Below are positions 34,155 to 42,874 of a stretch of 64,000 nt of DNA, piece by piece. Each line of letters begins with the position of its first letter. Position 1 is the stretch's first letter. A program made the translations under genes and the position numbers. Under the pieces are notes generated by a model that made no database searches, was not told where the DNA came from, and worked only from the letters and a program-made list of their open reading frames with translations. This DNA comes from Peribacillus glennii (lineage in GTDB: Bacteria; Bacillota; Bacilli; Bacillales; DSM-1321): NCBI RefSeq assembly GCF_003429105.1, contig NZ_QVTD01000003.1, positions 744,001 to 808,000 on the forward strand, read 5' to 3'.

Positions 34155-35405
34155 CTATCTGTTGTTAAGCGTTTGGCGATCAAAGCCGGCTATTTGTTTA
34201 TATTTATTAGAGATGGTTTCCAGCTCTTGATGTGAAATGATATCCGATAAATTTTCAAATCCCATTGGGGCTAGTTCCTCAACAATCTGCATGACCTGTT
34301 CAGGACCATTTTGCCGGTTACTCCTTACAATGGAAGAAGTGGGTTCGATGCGCTCTTGTTCATAAGCACTTAATGCAAGCTCTGCATTCGGCTGTTCAAC
34401 AACGGCCTTGCCTAAGGCATCAGCGTCCAGTATCGCCTGTGAGGCCCCATTTGATCCGATTGGATACATCGGATGAGCCGCATCCCCAAGCAGGGTCACT
34501 CTCCCAAACGTCCATTGTGGCAATGGATCGCGGTCAACCATTGGAAACTCGTAAACGTCTTCCGATTCCTCTATGAGCTTAGGAACATCGAGCCACCCAA
34601 AATTCCATTTGGAAAACTGCGGTGCAAAAACTTCTTTATTGACTTTTCGATTCCAATCACTCCGCGCAGGTGCATCCCCATCCACTGACAGCTCTGCAAT
34701 CCAGTTAACAAGTGAACGGCCGGCTGATGCTGTATCGGGACAGATCGGATAAGCGACAAACTTCTGGTCCTGATATCCTGACATTATCATCGACCTGCCT
34801 GTTAAAAAAGGTTCAGCTTCCGTGACACCCCGCCATAAAATACGGCCGCTGAATTTAGGAAGCCCTTCATTTGGATAGAAGTATTTACGGACAACAGAGT
34901 GAATGCCATCGGCTGCTATCAAAATATCTGCACGATAGGAACCAAGGCTCTCCCCCGTTTTTCGATTCTTAAAATGAGCTTCTACACTGTCGTCAAAAAG
35001 TTGGAAGGAAGACAGATGGTGGCCTGTTATAACAGCTTCTTCCCCCAATTGTTCTTTTACAGCCTTAAGCAGCAGCATTTGCAAACGCCCCCGGTGAATC
35101 GAGTATTGGGGCCATTTATAGCCGGCGTTCAATCCCCTTGGTTCCTGCCAGATTTGTTGGCCGAATTTGCTGAAATAAATCAATTCAGCAGTTGGCAAAC
35201 CTGTCCGCTTCAGTTCTTCAGTTAATCCCAATTCCGTTAATACACGTACTGCATGTGGAAGAAGGTTTATGCCAACCCCCAGCGCCTTGATTTCTTCCAC
35301 ACTTTCAAATACACGCACTGACACGCCAACGCGGTGAAGTCTAAGAGCAGTAACAAGCCCTCCGATCCCCCCGCCGACGATAATTGCCGTTTTTACTGTA
35401 GACAT
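34155..35405 (-). CDS. FAD-dependent aromatic monooxygenase (salicylate hydroxylase-like)
   Basis: A 416-residue class A flavoprotein hydroxylase. It has the N-terminal FAD-binding motif VGGGIGGL, the middle DG motif (LIAADGIHSVVR) and the GD motif (VTLLGDAAHPMYPIGSNGA). These enzymes hydroxylate phenolic acids using NAD(P)H and oxygen; salicylate, 3-hydroxybenzoate and 6-hydroxynicotinate hydroxylases share the fold. GGAGGAG before ATG 35405 decides the start over 35420. As first gene of the operon with Dabb and AAHS transporter genes it points to aerobic aromatic-acid degradation; no ring-cleavage enzyme is in the window. Confidence 0.9.
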   Translation of the reverse strand: MSTVKTAIIVGGGIGGLVTALRLHRVGVSVRVFESVEEIKALGVGINLLPHAVRVLTELGLTEELKRTGLPTAELIYFSKFGQQIWQEPRGLNAGYKWPQYSIHRGRLQMLLLKAVKEQLGEEAVITGHHLSSFQLFDDSVEAHFKNRKTGESLGSYRADILIAADGIHSVVRKYFYPNEGLPKFSGRILWRGVTEAEPFLTGRSMIMSGYQDQKFVAYPICPDTASAGRSLVNWIAELSVDGDAPARSDWNRKVNKEVFAPQFSKWNFGWLDVPKLIEESEDVYEFPMVDRDPLPQWTFGRVTLLGDAAHPMYPIGSNGASQAILDADALGKAVVEQPNAELALSAYEQERIEPTSSIVRSNRQNGPEQVMQIVEELAPMGFENLSDIISHQELETISNKYKQIAGFDRQTLNNR

Positions 35406-35565
35406 CTGACTCTCCTCCATACCAGTTACAACAAATTTCGATGATTTTTCATTTTTCTTAATTATTACATAAAATTTATTTTTATCAACAACAATTATCG
35501 TGAAAGATTTACATATATAGATAATTTATTTGTATTAATCGCTCGTTGCACGGCCGTATGGCAAT

Positions 35566-35595
35566 AAAACAAAAAAACGGCAACGGAACGCTGCC
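35566..35595 (-). terminator. Terminator of the protease-nuclease operon
   Basis: On the minus strand GGCAGCG-TTC-CGTTGCC is followed by GTTTTTTTGTTTT, just past the endonuclease stop. Confidence 0.8.
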
Positions 35596-35647
35596 ATTCA
35601 TATTATCTTGCTAAATAATAAATAATTGTTTACCTTCAGCTATTACA

Positions 35648-36451
35648 TCAGCTTAAAATCATATTCCGAGCGAGCTCAGGAAAATCAATAAAAGGATTAC
35701 GGTTTCCCTGCAATTCATGGATGGCAAGATTGCGATGCTTTTCGTAAACAGAAACCGGAAAACTCTTATGCCATTCCAGCAACAGGGAAACATTCACCAT
35801 TTCATGATGGATAGTATTTGTATATCGCATCAAAAAATAGAGCGTAGCCCGTGCAACGATACCTTTTCCGTATTCAGGCTCGAACTTGCCCTCCTCTGCC
35901 TTTCCGCATCCATCCTTGATTGCATGAGCAGGCTCATAATCTAGAAAATCGTAGTATGGAAAATTGCTGCGCCGGCTATTACAGCCTGGTTCACAGGCGA
36001 AGAGGTGATGCAAGTCCCCTCTCATCGGGTCCTTTCTGCCGAACCAGGATTGGGGAACGACATGCTCACAGTTTAATAAGTTTTCTCCTGAAAAGGCATT
36101 AATCAACCCTTTTGCCTGTCTTTCATGCAGCCTAATATCATGCTGGATGGCTTCAAGGGGTTCCATGCCTTTACCTGAATATAGGCTTTTCAATGCGCCA
36201 TCCTCATGCAAATCAACCCATGGATATAAATATTGGTGCGGTGTGTATTTCAATTCATTGGAATGGGTTTTCACCAACAAAGAATGAATGTTGTCTGACA
36301 ACCTGTGATCTGTAAAGGAAATATCCTGATAATATTCGTTCCGGTTTTCCATATCCGTGTATTCTTCATAATAGGGACGGTTTTCCCGGTATTCGTTCAA
36401 CTTGGCCTTTGCTGCCAGAAATTCTTCTGATAACCGCTCCAGACTTTCCAT
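35648..36451 (-). CDS. Endonuclease I-family nuclease, no signal peptide
   Basis: A 267-residue nuclease of the endonuclease I / Bsn family. The beta-beta-alpha-metal motif reads CEHVVPQSWFGRKDP with catalytic His130, followed by DLHHLFACEPGCNSRRSN and, near the end, the family's GNRNPFIDFPELA. E. coli EndA and B. subtilis Bsn are secreted; this one lacks an N-terminal signal peptide and should stay in the cytoplasm. Its ATG overlaps the last base of the stop codon of the intracellular protease gene (TAATG), so translation is coupled. It may cut DNA, RNA or both; the family does not decide this. Confidence 0.9.
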   Translation of the reverse strand: MESLERLSEEFLAAKAKLNEYRENRPYYEEYTDMENRNEYYQDISFTDHRLSDNIHSLLVKTHSNELKYTPHQYLYPWVDLHEDGALKSLYSGKGMEPLEAIQHDIRLHERQAKGLINAFSGENLLNCEHVVPQSWFGRKDPMRGDLHHLFACEPGCNSRRSNFPYYDFLDYEPAHAIKDGCGKAEEGKFEPEYGKGIVARATLYFLMRYTNTIHHEMVNVSLLLEWHKSFPVSVYEKHRNLAIHELQGNRNPFIDFPELARNMILS

Positions 36452-37413
36452 TACAGGCTCAATACCTTGGCGCTTACTTCCTTCGTAAACAAATCCGCCA
36501 GGTGGTCAGTCACCGTTAAGTATAATAGTCCGTTCCCTTCAAGCTGTGGAGAATTTCCAAGCGGAACGGTCCTCTTGATCAATTGTGCATACAATTCCGG
36601 GACAGTCAGGCTTCTCTCAAAGCCTTTGTTGGAAATGTCTTTGATGAGCGCGAGTGCTCCAGAAACATGCGGGGTTGCCATTGAAGTCCCTCTTAAGGTC
36701 GCGTATTTTCCATTTATATAGGTTGAAAGAATGTCTTCTCCCGGCGCCACTAAATCTATTTCATTATTGGAATTTGTGAATTCGGATGAGCGCCGTTCAA
36801 GGTTAATAGCACCAACACTGATCACTTCGTTATAGCAGCCCGGGTAACCCAATTCATCTGTCGAATCCTGCCCGTCCCCTTCATTTCCTGCAGCACAGAC
36901 AACAAGGATATTATTCGCGATCGCTTTTTTGATGGCATCGTGCAGTTCAGGCACATCAACTGGCCCGCCCAGGCTCATCGAGATAATATCCGCTTTTTGT
37001 TCCACGGCATAAAGGATGCCATCAATGATCCATTCATATTGGCCAGAACCATTTTTATCGAGTACCTTTACGATTAATAAATCCGCTTCAGGAGCCACAC
37101 CTACGACTCCTGTATCATTTTCTACAGCAGCAATCGTCCCGGCCACATGAGTCCCATGTCCATTGTAATCTTTATAAATATCCGGGTTCCCCCCGTCATC
37201 GCCGGTAAAATTCCTTCCGCCGGCAATCCGTTCTTTCAGGTCAGGATGTGTTGTATCACATCCTGTATCCAAAATGGCGACCGTCATTCCTTGCCCTTTC
37301 GACCTCTCCCAAATCTTTGGTGCCTGGATGAGCTCCACCCCTTGCGGAATTTCAGTTACCTCCTCGGTCTCTTCCAAGACCTGAAAGGGGATTAACCGCA
37401 TTTTATGCTCCAT
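36451..37413 (-). CDS. Intracellular subtilisin-type serine protease
   Basis: A 320-residue S8 protease of the Isp family. The catalytic triad is Asp49 (ILDTGCD), His86 (GHGTHVAG) and Ser244 (GTSMATPH), with oxyanion Asn176 in AAGNEG. No signal peptide is present. The short N-terminal extension RLIPFQVLEE matches the LIPY/F propeptide that blocks the active site of ISPs until it is cut. Such enzymes degrade cell protein during stationary phase and sporulation. AGGAGGGAG lies eight bases before ATG 37413. A cytosolic nuclease gene follows with one-base overlap. Confidence 0.93.
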   Translation of the reverse strand: MEHKMRLIPFQVLEETEEVTEIPQGVELIQAPKIWERSKGQGMTVAILDTGCDTTHPDLKERIAGGRNFTGDDGGNPDIYKDYNGHGTHVAGTIAAVENDTGVVGVAPEADLLIVKVLDKNGSGQYEWIIDGILYAVEQKADIISMSLGGPVDVPELHDAIKKAIANNILVVCAAGNEGDGQDSTDELGYPGCYNEVISVGAINLERRSSEFTNSNNEIDLVAPGEDILSTYINGKYATLRGTSMATPHVSGALALIKDISNKGFERSLTVPELYAQLIKRTVPLGNSPQLEGNGLLYLTVTDHLADLFTKEVSAKVLSL

Positions 37414-37454
37414 TAGTACTCCCTCCTGACAGGTTCTATTTAGGCCAATCATGG

Positions 37455-37473
37455 TGTTACAAATAGTGTAACA
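37455..37473. promoter_or_regulatory. Inverted repeat between divergent protease and MerR-like genes
   Basis: TGTTAC and GTAACA flank seven bases, giving a 19-base imperfect palindrome about 40 bases before the protease start. It may be an operator. It resembles a TnrA/GlnR site, but the half-sites are two bases too far apart. Confidence 0.35.
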
Positions 37474-37700
37474 ATTCAGATTTCTTTTTAACAGCTACAT
37501 TTGGAGCATTTTATCGCAGCGCCAGGATACCTGCTATATAAGGCAACAATTTGCTGTTTTTTACCTGGTTTTGAAGAAAACCATCTTCTTTTGATAGCTT
37601 TTGTCATATGGCAGGAAAATGATGAAAGGTTTGAAGAATATACATTTCAAACGAATGTAATATCTTTACCAAATAAAGGCATGGAGAAAGGACGGACAAA

Positions 37701-38693
37701 ATGACTAATAATCAAATTCAGCGCGCATATTCAATTAAGGATGTTTCCAAGAAAATCAGCATTCCTACCGGGACGATCAGGCAGTGGGAGAAGGACTTGC
37801 AGGGACTTCTTTATATCCCGCGTTCGAAGCAGGGGGCAAGATTCTACACGGAAAAGGAAATTACCCTCCTGGAGAAAGTAAAAGAAATGCGGGCCAATAA
37901 CCTTAGTAAAGATATGATCCGAATGCTGTTGGACAAACATTTAAACGAGGGTTCGCAGGCGCCTTCCGAAACATCCAAAACCTCAGCCCCGGGCGATGAG
38001 GATAAGTCTATCGTACCTGTGCAAAATGCCGTTCCATCTGTTCAAACGCCAAATATTGATGAATTGTATGCCGCCATGGAAAACTATAAACAGCATATGC
38101 TATCTGAAATAAAAAATGTAATCCAAACGAGCCAGACGGAAATGATGGAAGATGTAAAGAAAGAAATTTCACAGGGGACACTGCAAACGGTTCAAAGCCT
38201 GTCCAAATCGATTCAAAGATCCAATGAAAAACGAGAGGCGGAGGCCGAGGAAATCGCGCAGACCATCACAAAGGCGTCAGAACATACTTCCAAAACGTTC
38301 GGAACCCTTTCAAAGGATATTGCGAAAGCTTCGGAAACTACTTCTTTAACAATTGAAGCGCTGTCTGAATACATTGCGCAATCATCGGAAGATACGTACG
38401 ATAAAATTGCCAAACGTCTTACCGACTCTTCCCGGACAACATCAAAAGACTATAAAATCCTGGCTAATAAAGTGGCACAGGATGTAAAAGCCGCACAGGC
38501 GGATATACGGACTGTATCTAAATCACTGCATGAAGACCAGGAGCTATTTGTCGATGCCATGAACCAAAATTTAAAAGAATTGACCCAGGTCATCCGCGAT
38601 AGGGAAGAAGCGTTCCAGGATATGGTGTCAAGCTTTAGGGAAGTGGCCGCCGCCAAAAAGGAGAAAAAGTGGTGGAAGGTGTTTTCCTGGTAA
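37701..38693 (+). CDS. MerR-like DNA-binding protein with long coiled coil (DUF3967 type)
   Basis: A 330-residue protein. The N-terminal winged helix-turn-helix of the MerR type (YSIKDVSKKISIPTGTIRQW then FYTEKEITLLEKV) is followed by a polar linker and a long heptad-rich region (about residues 110-300) full of Ser/Thr/Ala/Glu. It ends in KKEKKWWKVFSW, as in DUF3967 proteins. The layout, an N-terminal DNA-binding head on a coiled-coil stalk with an aromatic/basic tip, recalls chromosome- or plasmid-anchoring proteins such as RacA, but I see no direct match. AAAGGACGG precedes the ATG. It is divergent from the protease operon and ends at a strong terminator. Confidence 0.8.
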   Translation: MTNNQIQRAYSIKDVSKKISIPTGTIRQWEKDLQGLLYIPRSKQGARFYTEKEITLLEKVKEMRANNLSKDMIRMLLDKHLNEGSQAPSETSKTSAPGDEDKSIVPVQNAVPSVQTPNIDELYAAMENYKQHMLSEIKNVIQTSQTEMMEDVKKEISQGTLQTVQSLSKSIQRSNEKREAEAEEIAQTITKASEHTSKTFGTLSKDIAKASETTSLTIEALSEYIAQSSEDTYDKIAKRLTDSSRTTSKDYKILANKVAQDVKAAQADIRTVSKSLHEDQELFVDAMNQNLKELTQVIRDREEAFQDMVSSFREVAAAKKEKKWWKVFSW

Positions 38694-38702
38694 AAGGTGT
38701 TA

Positions 38703-38745
38703 GACCTGCCCTTCACCTGTGATGGGCAGGTCCAAATTCTATTTA
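38703..38745 (+). terminator. Terminator after the MerR-like gene
   Basis: GACCTGCCC (38703-38711) and GGGCAGGTC (38724-38732) form a nine-pair hairpin followed by an A/T-rich stretch. Confidence 0.7.
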
Positions 38746-38753
38746 TCTGGTAT

Positions 38754-39110
38754 TTACGCATTTTGGCTCCTGTCCCGTTCAGCTTTTTTCAGACCTTTCA
38801 GAACCAGGCGATACGGACGGTCTACGAGTTCATTTATCATTTCCTCCGGAATACTGCCATCAATCTCCAAAGTATTCCAATGTACCTTGTTCATATGATA
38901 GCCCGTTTTCACAGCCGGATTTTGTTCATGTAAATGTTCGCTTATTTCTGGCTGGCACTTTAGTGTTATCGAGACACGGCTATCCGATTCGGATATTAAT
39001 GCAAACATCTTCCCTCCTATCTTCATAACATGAATGTCGTCCCCAAAAGTAAAATCTTCAATTGCCGATTTCTTCTGTAGGCAAAACTCCCCGAGTCTCT
39101 GTAAATGCAA
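38754..39110 (-). CDS. MmcQ/YjbR-family protein
   Basis: A 118-residue protein of the YjbR fold (a CyaY-like alpha/beta fold). Family features are the FTFGDDIHVMKIGGKMFALI start, SITLKCQPEISEHL, and the late HMNKVHWNTLEIDGSIPEEM with DRPYRLVLKGL. Members are annotated as DNA-binding, but no clear function is established. TGGAGGA lies before TTG 39110, which is preferred to the GTG at 39128 that overlaps the site. It is convergent with the MerR-like gene. Confidence 0.85.
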   Translation of the reverse strand: MHLQRLGEFCLQKKSAIEDFTFGDDIHVMKIGGKMFALISESDSRVSITLKCQPEISEHLHEQNPAVKTGYHMNKVHWNTLEIDGSIPEEMINELVDRPYRLVLKGLKKAERDRSQNA

Positions 39111-39264
39111 GAATATTCCTCCACTCACTTAAAATCCGGCGAATATTTGGTAACCCTTTAAACTATATTACATCACCTACATATATACGGAAATTCGCAA
39201 CAATTTTAACAGATAAGGTTCCTTCCTGAAACAGTTGTTTTTGAATCATGGTAAAAGTCAGGCA

Positions 39265-39315
39265 GAAATAAAAAAATGGAACTAGGAGGCTTCCTTTTCG
39301 GATAGCCTCCTAGTT
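39265..39315 (-). terminator. Terminator of the YhgE-type gene
   Basis: AACTAGGAGGCT (39280-39291) and AGCCTCCTAGTT (39303-39314) form a 12-pair perfect hairpin. A T-rich run follows on the minus strand. Confidence 0.85.
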
Positions 39316-39317
39316 TA

Positions 39318-41798
39318 TCATGATTTGGCCCTTTCCAAATTGCGGCCAAAAACATGCTTCATCTTTTTATATGTTAACAAGAAGTACCCCAAAGTGAGCA
39401 GAATGAACACTGCAAAGAAGATCCCGAGCCTACCGATATTGTGCCATACGAAATCATAATTGCCTGTTGAAATAATGTTCCTGAATCCTGCTACGGAATA
39501 AGTCATCGGCAAATACTGGCTGATAGCCTGGAATAGTTTTGGCGTCAATTCGATCGGGAAGGTTCCCGCACTGCTGGTCAGCTGCATGATTAAGACAAGA
39601 ATGGCTACGAAGCGTCCCGGGTTATCAAAAGCGGTCACCAGGAATTGAATGATGGCCAGATACGTCCAACTCGTCAATATACTAAATAGGATTAAGTAAG
39701 GTACACTTTTCACTTCAAGTCCCAGCCATTGCAATAGTGCAAAATCCGCAAGCAAAGCCTGGAATACTCCTACGGTAAGCATGACACCCCATTTCCCTGC
39801 AAACCAGTTGAAACCGTTATTTGGCGTAACAGCCGGGTTTCGCAAAGGAAAGATGATGGACAGCACCAATGCGCCTATATATAAACTGAGTGACAGAAAG
39901 TAAGGGGCAAATGCAGTGCCGTAGTTTGGTACTTTATTAACCCGGTTTTCTTTCAAATCCACAGGCTTGGCAAACATGTCATATACGTCGTCATTGGCTT
40001 TTACATCCTCAGCATCCTTTGCCCCATCTTTAAGCTTGTCGCTTAGTTCCTTAGAACCATCTTCAAGCTTACTCATTCCATTTTCGAGATTGGCTGAACC
40101 ATGTGACAGCTTATCCATGCCTTTTTCAAGCTTTGCCGAACCTTCCGATAATTGTCCCATTCCTCCGGCAAGTTCCGTTGACCCCTCTGATAGCCTTCCA
40201 GTACCGTCAGCAAGCTGTTTTGAACCTTCCGCAAGACGGGCTGTCCCATTTTCCATCTGTCCGGATCTTTCTGCAAGTCTGCCAAGGCCTGAAGTTAAGG
40301 CACTGCTTCCTTGTGACAATTGATTCAGATCCATTTGGGCTTCGCCGATTTTATCCCCGAAACTGGATAAGCCCCGAATGAGCTCGTCCTGCCCTGATTC
40401 TAGCTCACTGGCACCTTTGGCGAGTTTTTGCTGTCCGGCGGCCAATCCGTCAATCCCGTCGCTTAAACCCATCTGCCCCTGTTCCAATTTAGCCGCGCCA
40501 TTCTTGAATTGGCTTGAACCGGCAGCGGCAATTTCATTTGCACTTGAGGATAGTTGGCCAACTCCCGCTGCTACACCTGTGCTGCCTTGATATATAGGCT
40601 CAAGCCTTGCAATTAATTGGTCGATTTGGGCTTTTTGTTGCGCATCATTTGTTATTGATCTTTGTTCTCTTAAATGTTGGAGCACATCTTTTAAGCCTCC
40701 GCTTACTTCAGCTGCTCCATATTTAGTCTCATTTGCTCCCGCACTCCACTGATTTAAATTTCCTGCCAGCGCGTTAGCCTCTTTTGCCATTAGATTGGCA
40801 CCTTCTGTGATTTGAGGAAGCTTGCCCTGGATATCCGCAAACCCTTTAAGAGACTCTTCAACCCCGTCCGAAAGCTCGCCTGCACCAGCCTGGGTTTCCT
40901 TTGCTCCCTCAAGCAGGTTTGTTTGGCCATTCTTCATTTGGCCAAGCCCGGTACTGAATTGCTTCAACCCTTCATCTAAATCCTTGGAACCTGCCGATGC
41001 CGAGTTCAACCCGTTTGAGAATGTAACTGATCTCTCGGCAAGCGTCTTCAGGTTACTCTGTATTTCCTTGGCGCCGGAATGTGCGTCTCCAGCTCCTTTG
41101 CTAACTTGATCTGCACCGTCGCGCGCTGCTCTGATTCCATTATCTAAATCACCCGTTCCTTTTTTCGCGGAATCAATTCCTTCATGCAAGCCGCCGGTCC
41201 CGTTTTTCGCTGAATGAATGCCTTTATTAAGGTCGCCAGCCCCGCTGCCTGCTTCCCCAAGGCCTTTAGAAACATCCTTAATGGTAGTAAACATCGATTC
41301 TGCATATGTTTTGGTTACAGCTGCGGAAACTTCCTCCTTCATTTTCTCGACCGCAGCATCGCCTATTTTCGCAGAAAGGTAGTTTGTTCCCTCATTTGGC
41401 GTGTAAATCAAGTTCAAACTCTTTGGCTTATCGTCCTGCAATGTTGTAGCGTTCTTGGAAAAGTCCTTCGGGATTTCAATTTTAAGATAATACATTTCAT
41501 TTTGAAGTCCCCGGTCAGCATTTTTTTCACTAACGAAAGAATAATGAAAGCTTTCTTTATCCTTCAATCTTTCGACCAAATCATCACCAATGGCCAGCCT
41601 CTTCCCTTTATATTCCGCCCCTTCATCGTGGTTGACTACGGCAACTGGCATCCTTTCCACATGAGCGTATGGATCCCAGAATGCCCACAGGTAAACGGCA
41701 CTATATAACAAAGGGATGACAAGGATTCCAAAAATGGCGACCAACAGCTTTTTGTTATTGAATATCCCCAAAAACTCCCCTTTTAAAGATTTAAACAT
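39318..41798 (-). CDS. YhgE/Pip-type membrane protein
   Basis: An 826-residue protein. One N-terminal membrane segment (LLVAIFGILVIPLLYSAVYL) is followed by a long extracytoplasmic region, and the C-terminal 220 residues hold about five membrane helices with the ABC-2-like NPAVTPNNGFNWFAGKWG and MQLTSSAGTFPIELTP. The outer region is built from 14-residue glycine-spaced repeats, for example GTGGLHEGIDSAKK and GTGDLDNGIRAARD, later GSxxLxxG units. Lactococcal Pip is a phage receptor, and relatives include YueB and ESX-associated EsaA-like proteins. The TetR gene just upstream likely controls it. The start ATG 41798 follows GGGGG by about 12 bases. Confidence 0.88.
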   Translation of the reverse strand: MFKSLKGEFLGIFNNKKLLVAIFGILVIPLLYSAVYLWAFWDPYAHVERMPVAVVNHDEGAEYKGKRLAIGDDLVERLKDKESFHYSFVSEKNADRGLQNEMYYLKIEIPKDFSKNATTLQDDKPKSLNLIYTPNEGTNYLSAKIGDAAVEKMKEEVSAAVTKTYAESMFTTIKDVSKGLGEAGSGAGDLNKGIHSAKNGTGGLHEGIDSAKKGTGDLDNGIRAARDGADQVSKGAGDAHSGAKEIQSNLKTLAERSVTFSNGLNSASAGSKDLDEGLKQFSTGLGQMKNGQTNLLEGAKETQAGAGELSDGVEESLKGFADIQGKLPQITEGANLMAKEANALAGNLNQWSAGANETKYGAAEVSGGLKDVLQHLREQRSITNDAQQKAQIDQLIARLEPIYQGSTGVAAGVGQLSSSANEIAAAGSSQFKNGAAKLEQGQMGLSDGIDGLAAGQQKLAKGASELESGQDELIRGLSSFGDKIGEAQMDLNQLSQGSSALTSGLGRLAERSGQMENGTARLAEGSKQLADGTGRLSEGSTELAGGMGQLSEGSAKLEKGMDKLSHGSANLENGMSKLEDGSKELSDKLKDGAKDAEDVKANDDVYDMFAKPVDLKENRVNKVPNYGTAFAPYFLSLSLYIGALVLSIIFPLRNPAVTPNNGFNWFAGKWGVMLTVGVFQALLADFALLQWLGLEVKSVPYLILFSILTSWTYLAIIQFLVTAFDNPGRFVAILVLIMQLTSSAGTFPIELTPKLFQAISQYLPMTYSVAGFRNIISTGNYDFVWHNIGRLGIFFAVFILLTLGYFLLTYKKMKHVFGRNLERAKS

Positions 41799-41890
41799 AA
41801 TGAAAAAATTCCCCCTTTTTATGCGGCTCATCGAATGAATAATTGACTATTTTGCTCAAACGGTCATTTTTATGATAAAAACAAGGACCA

Positions 41891-42463
41891 TCAACTAGAT
41901 AATCCTTTCATCAAGTAGAACTTGATAATGTTAGCAATTTGTTCCGAAGATAGTGGTTCGTGATTTCGTTCCCAGTCAGAAACAAGTGAAACATAGGTCT
42001 TTAACAAAAGAAACGATGTGATTTCCGAATCGTTTTGGATAATATACCCTTTTTGGGTTGCCGCATCTATCTTGCTTTTTAGATAGCTGATGATTTCATC
42101 TTCTATGTGGTTCAGCATATCCAAAACGGCAGGGGTTCCGATTTCCTTTTCTTCCTGCAACAGCTTGATCATCAAAACATGTGTGGTCCGGAACTCGAGC
42201 AGCTTTGCCAGCACCTGTTGGACGTTTTCTGAAAAGGACTTGTCCGGCCTGATTGTCGCTTCTGCCTGGGCGATCATTTCCTTAACCAATGTTGACACAA
42301 TCTCTTCAAACAACTCTTCCTTATTCGTAAAGAAGGTATAAATAGTACCTTTCCCCACATTCGCAAGCTTGGCCACCCGGTCCATTGTTGTTGCCTTGAA
42401 TCCGAACATCGAGAAGGATTTAGTTGCAGCATCAAGGATTAACCTTCTTCGGTCAACTGCCAT
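41891..42463 (-). CDS. TetR-family transcriptional regulator
   Basis: A 190-residue repressor. The N-terminal TetR helix-turn-helix reads LILDAATKSFSMFGFKATTM then VAKLANVGKGTIYTFFTNKE; the rest is the helical ligand-binding domain. AGAGGTG lies before ATG 42463. It is 92 bases upstream of, and in the same direction as, the YhgE-type gene, and such TetR-YhgE pairs are common in Firmicutes. It probably represses both genes. The ligand is unknown. Confidence 0.9.
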   Translation of the reverse strand: MAVDRRRLILDAATKSFSMFGFKATTMDRVAKLANVGKGTIYTFFTNKEELFEEIVSTLVKEMIAQAEATIRPDKSFSENVQQVLAKLLEFRTTHVLMIKLLQEEKEIGTPAVLDMLNHIEDEIISYLKSKIDAATQKGYIIQNDSEITSFLLLKTYVSLVSDWERNHEPLSSEQIANIIKFYLMKGLSS

Positions 42464-42564
42464 AATCCACACCTCTGACTAAAAATCAAATTTGGTCACT
42501 TTCATTCTTTTGTATTCTATCATACACTTTTTTGATTAACAATAATATATAGCTTGTTTATTAA

Positions 42565-42738
42565 TTACTCACCTGTTATTTCGCTTTGCTCCAGCTCCTC
42601 CCAATAGCCACACCGTCTGTTGCAAGTCAAAATCATATTCACGTCAATCATCATATTCCCACCTTGCAGGAATTCTATATCTTCTTTTACATCCTCCACA
42701 AGCTTTCCGCCACATTCCGGGCATTTTTTTGTTTCCAT
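42565..42738 (-). CDS. Small zinc-ribbon-like protein (57 aa)
   Basis: The frame opens METKKCPECGGKLVEDVKED and carries a second cysteine pair in CNRRCGYW. Together CPxC and CNRRC form a plausible four-cysteine zinc ribbon. GGAGAGGTG seven bases upstream of ATG 42738 is a strong ribosome site, so the gene is likely real. I do not recognise a named family. It is divergent from the PhoD-like gene and upstream of tetR in the same direction. Confidence 0.65.
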   Translation of the reverse strand: METKKCPECGGKLVEDVKEDIEFLQGGNMMIDVNMILTCNRRCGYWEELEQSEITGE

Positions 42739-42874
42739 TTCGCACCTCTCCTATTATCGTTTTAACACCATTTTACGATTTATGCCTATTAAATTTTTCA
42801 CAGGGTCTACCCTGACACAAATGCCCATGATCCCGAATATCCTATCCAAAATGAAAAATGGGCGGTGGTGAATT

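Noticed and set aside
37455..37473. TnrA/GlnR operator before the protease gene
   Set aside because: The half-sites TGTTA and TAACA are separated by nine bases rather than the required seven.
37501..37704. Sixty-seven-codon frame before the MerR-like gene
   Set aside because: It has no ribosome site, runs through the promoter region and overlaps the next gene's start. The residues do not look like a protein family.
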